The notes under the pieces are model-generated. The model was not told the DNA's origin. It saw only the letters and a program-made list of their open reading frames with translations, and searched no databases. From NCBI GenBank assembly GCA_025358925.1, contig JANYHT010000013.1:62001-126000 (forward strand): a stretch of DNA of 64,000 bases. The letters are read 5' to 3'. Shown here one piece after another: positions 25,846 to 33,511 of this stretch. How positions within the stretch are numbered: the first letter of the stretch is position 1; each line of letters starts with the position of its first letter. This DNA comes from Gemmatimonadaceae bacterium (GTDB taxonomy: Bacteria; Gemmatimonadota; Gemmatimonadetes; Gemmatimonadales; Gemmatimonadaceae). The translations under genes were made by a program, and so were the position numbers.

Positions 25846-27783
25846 TTACTTCCCCGGCAGCGCAAATGCCACCAACTCCGCCTCACTGCCAGCGCCTGTC
25901 GCAACTACGACGTACTGCGTGCCGCTCGCTGTCCGGTATGTCATCGGCACGGAATACGCTTCTTTGCCGAGGTCAAATGACCACAATGTTTTTCCGCTCA
26001 CTTTGTCGATCGCATACAACACCGATCCACCACCGCTCACAAACAGCAGTCCACCATTCGTCACGATCGGTCCTGGCGCACCCGCTACGCCAAGTAGCGG
26101 CGGCAGTGCCACACCTTTCAGCATTGGGATTTTGCGAAGTTCCGGCGTGTCACCAAATGGAATATTCCACAGATGCTTGCCCGTATTGAGATTGATCGCC
26201 ACGAGCGTTCCGTACGGTGGTTTATTGAGCGGGATGGTGGTGCCGCGTGCAGGAGCGCGTGCGGACGACGTCTCGAGACTTACGCTCACGGACGATCCTG
26301 GTAAGTCTGCCGTGTACGGCACATCAATGGTATCGGTACGCGTGTTGTTTTTAAAAATGCGATACATCACGGGACTGTTCGTTGCCTTGATGTAGATGAT
26401 GCCCGATGACGGATCGAAAGCACCACCGCCCCACCCGGAGCCACCGATCGCGCCCGGCATGACGATGGTTCCTTGCATGGAAGGCGGCGTGTACAGCGCA
26501 CCAAAGCGATAGCGACGAAGCACCTCCAACGCGCGTTGCTTGATCTCCGGTGTGAAATCCGCCACGTCGTTTTCACTAAAACCTTGCACGGCAAATGGCG
26601 CGGGCAATGTTGGAACGGGCTGCGTTCGCGACGTGGCCTCCCCGGTGACATCGCTCTGCGGTACTGCGCGTTCGACGATCGGCCAAACAGGCTTTCCACT
26701 GACACGATCAAATACAAACAGATAACCCATCTTGGTTGGCACCGCGACAGCATCGATGCGTTTGCCAGCCACGCGAATGGTGCCGAGTACGGGTGGCGCC
26801 GGCGGATCGTAGTCCCAGAGTCCGTGATGGGTCAATTGAAAGTGCCACACGCGCCGACCAGTCTTTGCATCGAGACACACAATCGATTCGCCGTAAAGAC
26901 CGTCGCCCTTTCGCTCGCCGCCATACCAATCGTTGCTGGGTGTACTCACGGGTAAGTACACCAGGCCACGCGCCGCATCAAGTGAAAACGGCGCCCACAC
27001 ATTGGTGTGACCTGTCGTGCGCCACGAACCGTCTTTCCACGTGTTGACACCAAACTCCGATGAGTCGGGAATGGTGTGAAAACTCCACACGCGTTTCCCC
27101 GTTCGCACATCAAACGCTTGCACGTCGCCCGGCGGATCGTTCTGATATCGCAAGCGGTCGCCCACCCCGTTGCCAACGATCACAAGATTTTTATATACGA
27201 CGGGCGGCGACGTATTGGTGTAATGCGTCTTCGTGACAGCGCGTCGCAGCTGTGCGGTGAGATCCACAACACCTGTATCCCCAAAGCTGCGAATGGGTTG
27301 TCCGGTTGCGGCGTCGAGCGCGATAAGATTCCAACGACTATTCATAAACACACGTCGTTGCGTGCCATCCGTCCACGTCGCCACACCGCGATGCACAAAG
27401 CCCGTGCCATTCGACGGTTGCCCGGACTTATAGGCGGCGGGATCGTACGTCCAGAATGGACGCCCTGTTGCTGCATTCATTGCCACAACGCGATTGTACG
27501 GCGTGCTGAAAAACAGGGTGTCGCCGATCATCAGCGGTGTCGCCTGGAAATTGCCAGGGCGTGCCGCAACGGTGGAATCTGAAGTGCGAATTGGTGCTTC
27601 GCCGGTGCGCCAACGCCACGCGACCGCGAGTTGCGCTACGTTGTTGCGATCAATTTGTGCAAGCGTAGAATACTTCGAGGCGCCAGCATCGCCACCGTAC
27701 ACGGGCCATTCGACGCGCTGTGCACTAACGAGTACTGGAATCACGCACAACACGACGAGCGGAGTACGCATGATGTGGCGCAT
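25846..27783 (-). CDS. PQQ-dependent dehydrogenase (quinoprotein)
   Basis: A periplasmic quinoprotein of 645 residues with a signal peptide (LVVLCVIPVLVSA). The mature start WPVYGGDAGASKYSTLAQI and repeated tryptophan-docking blades (GRPFWTYDP, GKRVWSFHTI, GRRVWHFQ, GKHLWNIPFG, GKTLWSFDLG) identify an eight-bladed PQQ beta-propeller like glucose or alcohol dehydrogenases. It would oxidise a sugar or alcohol in the periplasm and pass electrons to quinone. There are no membrane helices and no CxxCH heme motif, so it is a soluble type. ATG 27771 is an alternative start. It is divergent from the next gene with 119 bp between starts. Confidence 0.88.
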   Translation of the reverse strand: MRHIMRTPLVVLCVIPVLVSAQRVEWPVYGGDAGASKYSTLAQIDRNNVAQLAVAWRWRTGEAPIRTSDSTVAARPGNFQATPLMIGDTLFFSTPYNRVVAMNAATGRPFWTYDPAAYKSGQPSNGTGFVHRGVATWTDGTQRRVFMNSRWNLIALDAATGQPIRSFGDTGVVDLTAQLRRAVTKTHYTNTSPPVVYKNLVIVGNGVGDRLRYQNDPPGDVQAFDVRTGKRVWSFHTIPDSSEFGVNTWKDGSWRTTGHTNVWAPFSLDAARGLVYLPVSTPSNDWYGGERKGDGLYGESIVCLDAKTGRRVWHFQLTHHGLWDYDPPAPPVLGTIRVAGKRIDAVAVPTKMGYLFVFDRVSGKPVWPIVERAVPQSDVTGEATSRTQPVPTLPAPFAVQGFSENDVADFTPEIKQRALEVLRRYRFGALYTPPSMQGTIVMPGAIGGSGWGGGAFDPSSGIIYIKATNSPVMYRIFKNNTRTDTIDVPYTADLPGSSVSVSLETSSARAPARGTTIPLNKPPYGTLVAINLNTGKHLWNIPFGDTPELRKIPMLKGVALPPLLGVAGAPGPIVTNGGLLFVSGGGSVLYAIDKVSGKTLWSFDLGKEAYSVPMTYRTASGTQYVVVATGAGSEAELVAFALPGK

Positions 27784-27902
27784 AGCAACACGAGTTCTGT
27801 GTGAGATAGTTGGCGGAGGCTGACACGCCCAGTGCGAAACTCCACAGGCCACTGCGCGCGTAGTAACGTTAGCATTATATCCGAACCGAGGCGGGAGCAC
27901 AG

Positions 27903-28634
27903 GTGACCAACGATCGTCGCTACAACGAACAGGAAATTTCGCTCATCTTGGAGCAAGCGGGTGCGGCGCACGAGCGAGCGCAGGATACGCCGTTTGCGGC
28001 ACGCTCGGTGAGTGCGCGTGACGGACTGACGCTCGCGCAATTGCAAGAGATTGGCGGAGAAGTCGGCATCGATCCCGTATTTGTTGCGAACGCGGCACAC
28101 GCAGTGGCGAGCGGTCTCCTCGTCCCGACACAACAGCGTACATGGCTTGGCTTGCCGATCGGCATTGCGCGAACGGTCGACTTTGGGCGCAACGTTTCGG
28201 ATGACGAATGGGATCGCATCGTTGTGACATTACGAGAGACATTTGATGCGCGCGGTAAACTGCAGCGAGACGGCACCTTTCGACAATGGACCAACGGCAA
28301 CTTACAAGCGCTGCTAGAGCCAACGGCTACCGGTCACCGGCTCCGGCTCAGCACGCGCAAAGGCAACATCACCGCACGCGTCGTGCTCGGCGGCACCGCC
28401 ATGCTCGGTGCAAGCATCATGTGGCTCGGCATCATGAGTCGGGGCGGTGACGTCGCCTCGGGAGCATTGCTCGCGCCAGCGATATTCGGCGCGTTCGGTA
28501 TTGCCCAATTGCTCTCGATCGGACTGCAACTTCCCCGTTGGGCACGAATGCGCGCATCACAAATGGAGACCATCGCTGCGCAAGCGATTGACGCGCGTCG
28601 ATTGTTGCCGAATGAGAGCAAATCACAATATTAG
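27903..28634 (+). CDS. Membrane-anchored protein of unknown function
   Basis: A 243-residue protein from GTG 27903, which has a GGGAG ribosome site. Residues 1-70 are helical and acidic (NEQEISLILEQAGAAHERAQ and LTLAQLQEIGGEVGI), a segment that also precedes kinase-like domains in some Gemmatimonadota proteins, but no kinase domain is present. Residues 90-160 form a beta-rich domain. Two membrane segments follow (VVLGGTAMLGASIMWLGIM and ALLAPAIFGAFGIAQLL), with a basic tail. I cannot assign a family. The cytoplasmic N-terminus would sit at the membrane. It is the divergent neighbour of the PQQ dehydrogenase. Confidence 0.7.
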   Translation: MTNDRRYNEQEISLILEQAGAAHERAQDTPFAARSVSARDGLTLAQLQEIGGEVGIDPVFVANAAHAVASGLLVPTQQRTWLGLPIGIARTVDFGRNVSDDEWDRIVVTLRETFDARGKLQRDGTFRQWTNGNLQALLEPTATGHRLRLSTRKGNITARVVLGGTAMLGASIMWLGIMSRGGDVASGALLAPAIFGAFGIAQLLSIGLQLPRWARMRASQMETIAAQAIDARRLLPNESKSQY

Positions 28635-28729
28635 GAGCACGATGTTGCGTCGTTCCCAACACGAAGGCCAACCGCTTCGTAATTTGAAGTAGCGTCTGAA
28701 GTAGCGACTGCTCCCCACCCCACGGACTT

Positions 28730-29746
28730 ATGCTTTCCGCTCGTATTGCGCTGACCGCTGCGTGCTTTGCGCTTGGCGCCCCTGCCCTGACCGTTGCGCA
28801 ATCCGCGTCGCCGGTCGCCACTCCGCCCGCGAAAGCTGCGTCCGCCGCCTCGCTCGCTTCACCAGAAATCAAAGCATTTGCGGCGGTTCATGTCGCCATC
28901 GCTACGGTTCACGATTCGATTGACGCGCAACTCGCACAGTCGCGCAACAAGACGGTGCAAATGCAAACGCAATTGCAAGAAAAGATGCGAACACTCATTG
29001 CCGAGACATTGAGGAAGAGCGGAATGACCGATGCGGAGTTTCAGAAGAAACGCTATTTGATTAGCACGGATACTCTGGCCCGCAAGTCGTTTGATGCGGT
29101 GGTGGCCGAACTGACGGGCGCGCCGACGCCGGGACAAGTGGTCGTCGTTGCGGGACCACCGCTGGTCGCAGTTCCGGCGGGTCCTGCTGGCGTACACCTC
29201 GGACACATAGTGAACAGTTTTATGGAGACGCCAGACAAAGCGGGTCTCTTACCGATGGCCATGACGGAAGCGCGCATTGCGATTCAACACGCTACGCTCG
29301 GGCTCCGTGCACCGGGCAATCTCGACATGATGAAGTTGCACGCGGGACACGTCATCAACGCGCTCAACCCCACCATCGTGACGGCGGGTCCGGGCAGAGG
29401 GTATGGAGTGATTCGTGCTGCGACCGGCGTTGCGACACACGCGGAATTGGCGGCAAAGTCTGAGGGTGCAGGACCGAATGTTTTGGTGCAAGCTCCGCGT
29501 GTCGCGACTGCGGCACGCAGCACCGTGGCGCGCGCGGAGCAGATCATCAAGCTTGCGCAGCAAGTGCAAGCAGCGACGGATGCGAACGCGGCGGCGACGT
29601 TGATGGGCGAAATGGTGTCGCTGTGCGGTCAGCTGGTAGCTGGCGCAGATCTCAATAGTGACGGACGCATTAGTTGGGATGGCGGCGAAGGTGGGCTGCA
29701 ACAGGCGCAGGAGTCTGTGACGCTGGCGTTAGGGGTTAGGGGATAG
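28730..29746 (+). CDS. Secreted His-motif protein with DUF4168-like and calcium-loop-like regions
   Basis: A 338-residue exported protein (signal IALTAACFALGAPALTVA). Residues about 45-130 form a charged helical domain resembling DUF4168. A middle part has two HxGH motifs, VHLGHIVNSF and KLHAGHVINALNP, separated by about 55 residues, which could bind metal. The C-terminus has DLNSDGRISWDGGEGGLQQAQ, a DxNxDGxI loop followed by a GEGGL helix known from other uncharacterised exported proteins. I infer a metal- or calcium-binding periplasmic role. The last codons (GTT AGG GGA TAG) are inside a heptamer repeat array that also supplies the stop codon. Confidence 0.65.
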   Translation: MLSARIALTAACFALGAPALTVAQSASPVATPPAKAASAASLASPEIKAFAAVHVAIATVHDSIDAQLAQSRNKTVQMQTQLQEKMRTLIAETLRKSGMTDAEFQKKRYLISTDTLARKSFDAVVAELTGAPTPGQVVVVAGPPLVAVPAGPAGVHLGHIVNSFMETPDKAGLLPMAMTEARIAIQHATLGLRAPGNLDMMKLHAGHVINALNPTIVTAGPGRGYGVIRAATGVATHAELAAKSEGAGPNVLVQAPRVATAARSTVARAEQIIKLAQQVQAATDANAAATLMGEMVSLCGQLVAGADLNSDGRISWDGGEGGLQQAQESVTLALGVRG

Positions 29747-29764
29747 GGAATCGGGATTAGGGAC
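29728..29764. repeat. TTAGGGG/ATTAGGG heptamer array, left arm
   Basis: Four or five imperfect copies (GTTAGGGGTTAGGGGATAGGG, then ATCGGGATTAGGG) beginning inside the last codons of the preceding gene and supplying its stop. An inverted set lies at 29810-29839 on the other side of a terminator hairpin, so the whole 112 bp is a nested palindrome between convergent genes. Confidence 0.85.
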
Positions 29765-29768
29765 TACA

Positions 29769-29803
29769 AAAGAGGCCGGGGCGTTTTTCGCCTCGGCCTC
29801 TTT
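29769..29803. terminator. Bidirectional rho-independent terminator
   Basis: A 15-bp stem (AAAGAGGCCGGGGCG / CGCCTCGGCCTCTTT, one G-T pair) with a TTTTT loop, A-run before and T-run after. It lies between the convergent genes ending at 29746 and 29836, flanked by inverted heptamer arrays. Confidence 0.85.
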
Positions 29804-29809
29804 CCGTTC

Positions 29810-29839
29810 AATCCCTAATGCCTAATCCCTAACCCCTAG
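29810..29839. repeat. TCCCTAA heptamer array, right arm (inverted)
   Basis: AATCCCTAATGCCTAATCCC followed by TAACCCCTAG: about four copies in the orientation opposite to the left arm. The final CTA at 29836 is the stop codon (TAG) of the minus-strand ankyrin gene. Confidence 0.85.
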
Positions 29840-32058
29840 CATCCGACACAGCGATGGCTGTTCTTGGCGCCGAGTTTCTCGAGCAGCGCGATTGTTTCCG
29901 GAAACGGTCGTAGGCGTTGCACTGGTCCGTTCGCCATATCGACCGTGGTACGACCGTTTCGAGCAACCGCTTTTGGATCGGCGCCCTTACTCACGAGATA
30001 TAGAATCATCTCGTTATCTCCGCGCGCGGCGGCGTGATGCATTGGTGTATATCCGTTGAGATCGCGCTGATTCACATCCGCGCCTAACTCTTCGACGAGA
30101 TACTTCATTGCGGGCATCCAACCATCGGGTGCGTGGCGATGTGAGTTACCGGCGAAACCGTTGCCGTACCCAACCCCGGCGGCGCTATGAATGGGATACA
30201 CGCCAGTGCCAGCGGGGAATGCCTTCGATGCCGAGTCCATCGCGGGATCGAGCGACGGTGGCGCGGGAATCCCTTCAAACAGTGCGGCGAGGCCAGCCGC
30301 ACCGCCTGCACCGCCACCAGCTCCACCGCGTCCTCCCCCACGCCCGCCACGTCCACCACCACCGACGGTTGCACCAGCAGCAGCGGTCGTTGTATCACCG
30401 GCAACGGCGGCACCAGCTCCCGCCGCAGCACCAGCGGCCGCAAAGCCACCAGCACCGCCTGCTCCACCACGGCCACCGCGTCCTGCCGGTCGCGTGGACG
30501 GCACGTTCACGTCAGCACCATGCGCTTTGAGCAAGCGCATCGCATCGACGTCAACCGCATAGGCCGCGCGCCAAAATGGCGATGTACCATCGAGCATTTC
30601 AAGGCCACAGTTGGCGTTGCCGCAGTTGTCGTACGCAAAGAACCATAAATTCTTTTTCAAGCGTACGTTGACGTCCGCTCCAGCCTTGATGATGGCATCC
30701 ATCAACTCCAGATGCGTGGTTTTCTGGTTCTGTACTGACTGCGGCTGCGGAAAACGTGATCGCGGCAACCATTCGGTATTGATCGCCGCATAGAGTGGCG
30801 TGAGTCCTGGTGTGCTGCTGAGTTTCACATCCGCACCGCGCTGGACCAGCTTGAGCGCAAGATCGAACTGGCCATTAATCGTCGCCATCAATAACGGCGA
30901 TGTGCTGTCACCAGCACTGCGTTCATTGATGTTTGCGCCTCCATCAAGCAAGGCCATCGCAGCCGCGATGTTGCCTTGCCGCACGGCGTGATGCAACGCG
31001 GACAATCCGCCCATCGATCCGACAGTTCCGGCAAATCCGGCCACCCGACCGTCTGCCGTGTCGGCCGGCAATATCACATCGGCGCCACGCGGTGCAAGCG
31101 AATCTTTCGGTCCGGCATTTGGCAATGCACGACCGGCCGTGATGGCGTCTTGGATTTGTGTTGCGGTGAGCGTTTGCGTGGGCGGCGCATCTGGCGGACC
31201 GCGACTGGCAAACGCGGCCAGTTGCGCGGGCGTTGGTGCTGCACCGGCAGCGAGTGGATCAACAATGCCACCGCCACCACCGCCCGCACCGCCACGACCA
31301 GCTGCCGCTGCTGCCGCGTTCTTCGCCGCTGCCGCCTTCAACGAATCGCGCATCTTCTCTGGCAAGTACGAGAGCAACACGTCGTTGCGCTTTTTCGCCT
31401 GCGCGGTTTCACGCGCGTTCTGCGCTTGCAAATCAACTGTTTTGGTGAGGATGTTGGCATCAGCATGATTCTGCAACAACACCTTGATCGCGTCCGCGCG
31501 ATTGGCGTTTGCCGCAAACATCAAGGGCGTCTGCCCCCACTCAAATTCGCGCGCATTAATGTCGGCCTTCTTTGCGATCAATGCTGCAACGGCGTCCGCA
31601 CTGGACGACGCGGCGGCCAAATGCAAAGCTGTGGCACCGCCAACCGTGAGCGCATTGGGATCAGCGCCGGCAGCAAGCAACGCCTTCACCACGGCAGCGC
31701 GACCATTGCGCGCAGCCACGTGCAACGGTGTGTTGGCGCCAATGCGCGTCGTAGCTGAAACTTTTGCACCGGCCCGCAACAACAGTTCGGTCATCGCCGC
31801 ATCACCGCGATCTGCCGCCCAATGCAACGCCGTCATGCCGTCGCCCTGCGCCGCATTCACATTCGCTTTTTGCGCGATGAGTGTGCGCACCGTGGACATC
31901 TCGCCACGCATCGCGGCGTCGGCGAGCGACGTGACAACACGCTCACTACGGGGCGGTGTTGTTGCCGCCGCCAAGAGCAGCCACGCACCCAGCAGCGCGC
32001 CCGAGCGCAACACCGTACGACGTATTCCCCACTGAGGAGCCGCAGCAACGTTCATCAT
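29836..32058 (-). CDS. Exported ankyrin repeat protein
   Basis: A 740-residue protein with an N-terminal hydrophobic export segment (LLGAWLLLAAATT). Ankyrin repeats cover residues about 45-215 (GMTALHWAADRGDAAMTELLLRAGAK is one repeat type; also ANTPLHVAARNGR and GATALHLAAASS), then 350-500 and again 665-715 (GYTPMHHAAARGDNEMILYL). Two long Gly/Ala/Arg linkers with RGG runs separate them. The protein ends LGAKNSHRCVGC, a CxxC tail also seen in ankyrin proteins of this genomic context. It starts only 6 bp after the DUF1552 gene with a strong TAGGAG site, so it is in that operon. Its periplasmic partner is unknown. Confidence 0.87.
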   Translation of the reverse strand: MMNVAAAPQWGIRRTVLRSGALLGAWLLLAAATTPPRSERVVTSLADAAMRGEMSTVRTLIAQKANVNAAQGDGMTALHWAADRGDAAMTELLLRAGAKVSATTRIGANTPLHVAARNGRAAVVKALLAAGADPNALTVGGATALHLAAASSSADAVAALIAKKADINAREFEWGQTPLMFAANANRADAIKVLLQNHADANILTKTVDLQAQNARETAQAKKRNDVLLSYLPEKMRDSLKAAAAKNAAAAAAGRGGAGGGGGGIVDPLAAGAAPTPAQLAAFASRGPPDAPPTQTLTATQIQDAITAGRALPNAGPKDSLAPRGADVILPADTADGRVAGFAGTVGSMGGLSALHHAVRQGNIAAAMALLDGGANINERSAGDSTSPLLMATINGQFDLALKLVQRGADVKLSSTPGLTPLYAAINTEWLPRSRFPQPQSVQNQKTTHLELMDAIIKAGADVNVRLKKNLWFFAYDNCGNANCGLEMLDGTSPFWRAAYAVDVDAMRLLKAHGADVNVPSTRPAGRGGRGGAGGAGGFAAAGAAAGAGAAVAGDTTTAAAGATVGGGGRGGRGGGRGGAGGGAGGAAGLAALFEGIPAPPSLDPAMDSASKAFPAGTGVYPIHSAAGVGYGNGFAGNSHRHAPDGWMPAMKYLVEELGADVNQRDLNGYTPMHHAAARGDNEMILYLVSKGADPKAVARNGRTTVDMANGPVQRLRPFPETIALLEKLGAKNSHRCVGC

Positions 32059-32064
32059 GGTCTC

Positions 32065-33465
32065 CTACGCGTTAAGCGAGAATGCACCTACGCTGTCACC
32101 GAAGCTGCGCACATCGTCTACACCGAGCTTGTGCAAGAGCGAGAGCATGACGTCGGCCATCGGCGTTCCATCAGGTGCCTTGAGATGCAGGTTATTCGCC
32201 ATCTGCCCGTTTGCACCACCCAAGAGAATGAGGGGGCACCGACGGTGATTGTGAATGTTCGGATCGCCCATCGGCGAGCCGTACATGATGAGCGTTTTGT
32301 CCAACAAATTGCTATCGCCCTCCTTCGTGTTCTTGAGCTTGTCGAGGAGGTACGGCAGCTGCGCGACGTGGTAGCGATTGATCGTATTGAAGTCCATGAT
32401 CGCCGATTCGCGCCCACCGTGATGCGACGCCGGATGAAAGCCCTTATTCGTACCGCTTTCCGGAAACGTGCGGCTGGACGCATCGCGCCCCGTTTTAAAC
32501 GAGAACACGCGCGTCATGTCCGACTCAAACGCGAGCACCTGTACGTCGAACATCAACTTGACATGCTCGTCAAACGAATCCGGCACACCGGCTGGCGCTT
32601 CAGGCAGCGCACGTTCGGCGCCACTGCTGTTCCGTGCTTCCACGAGCTGAATACGACGTTCGAGTTCGCGGATATTTTCTAAGTATTGTTCGAGACGATG
32701 CCGATCTGACGCGCCCAAGTCGCGTTTGAGCGTGGCCATTTCGCCAGTCATCCAATCCAGGATGCTGCCGTTGGCTTTCCGCCGCGCGGCACGATCCACG
32801 TTATTCGATCCAGTACCAAACAGCAGATCAAACGCCGCGCGCGGATTACGAATCATCGGCAGCGGCTGCGTGGGCGACGCCCAGCTGATCGTGTCCGTGT
32901 ACGCACACGCGTAATTGTATGTGCAGCCGCCCGCCTGATCGAGATTCTCGATGCACAATTGCATCGACGGAATCGCGGTGTCTTGGCCAAGTCGTCGCGC
33001 GACGATCTGGTCGAAGGATGTGCCGACGTACAAGTCCGATCCCTGGGTCTGTTTCGGATGCGATTGCGTGAGGAACACCGCGCTCGATCGGAAATGGTCA
33101 CCGCCAATTTCCGGCGCATCAAACGGCTCGGCCATGCGCACATCCGTGTTGCTCACCACCGTCAGGTACTTCTTCCACGGCTCGAGCGACGCGAGTGCGC
33201 CTTCGGGATTGAGCTGAAAATCTCGTCCAACGCCTGCTGGCGCCCACAAGTTTTTTGAAGCGCCCCACGTGTTACTCCCCGCCGCGCCGTGCACGGTTTC
33301 AATGCAGATAACGCGCGTTTTGTCAGTGGGGGCAGTGCTCGCGGCCATCGCCCCGAACACGCGTCCCGCCGGCTTCATCGCGTCAAGATACGGCAACGCG
33401 ATAGTCGCACTCAATCCGCGGAGGAACGTGCGACGATGCAGATGCTTCTGGGTGAGAAACGTCAT
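32065..33465 (-). CDS. DUF1552 domain-containing Tat-exported protein
   Basis: A 466-residue member of DUF1552, which is almost always encoded next to DUF1592 cytochrome-like proteins. ATG 33465 (AAGGA site) gives a Tat signal with HRRTFLRGLSATIALPYLDA. The body has the DUF1552 hallmarks: GVGRDFQLNPEGALASLEPWKKYL early on, GDHFRSSAVFLTQSHPKQT, a central SILDWMTGEMATLKRDLGASDRHRL and the final VDDVRSFGDSVGAF. Related to sulfatase/alkaline phosphatase-like DUF1501 proteins, it may be a periplasmic hydrolase or cofactor partner. Its gene lies 46 bp after DUF1592 and 6 bp before the ankyrin gene. Confidence 0.9.
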   Translation of the reverse strand: MTFLTQKHLHRRTFLRGLSATIALPYLDAMKPAGRVFGAMAASTAPTDKTRVICIETVHGAAGSNTWGASKNLWAPAGVGRDFQLNPEGALASLEPWKKYLTVVSNTDVRMAEPFDAPEIGGDHFRSSAVFLTQSHPKQTQGSDLYVGTSFDQIVARRLGQDTAIPSMQLCIENLDQAGGCTYNYACAYTDTISWASPTQPLPMIRNPRAAFDLLFGTGSNNVDRAARRKANGSILDWMTGEMATLKRDLGASDRHRLEQYLENIRELERRIQLVEARNSSGAERALPEAPAGVPDSFDEHVKLMFDVQVLAFESDMTRVFSFKTGRDASSRTFPESGTNKGFHPASHHGGRESAIMDFNTINRYHVAQLPYLLDKLKNTKEGDSNLLDKTLIMYGSPMGDPNIHNHRRCPLILLGGANGQMANNLHLKAPDGTPMADVMLSLLHKLGVDDVRSFGDSVGAFSLNA

Positions 33466-33511
33466 GACGTTGGGTCCTTGAGGGGACGAAGGAAGTGTGA
33501 AACGTGAACGA

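Noticed and set aside
30976-31758. A 260-codon plus-strand frame opposite the ankyrin gene
   Set aside because: It is a Cys/Arg-rich shadow created by the GC-rich repeats of the ankyrin coding sequence.
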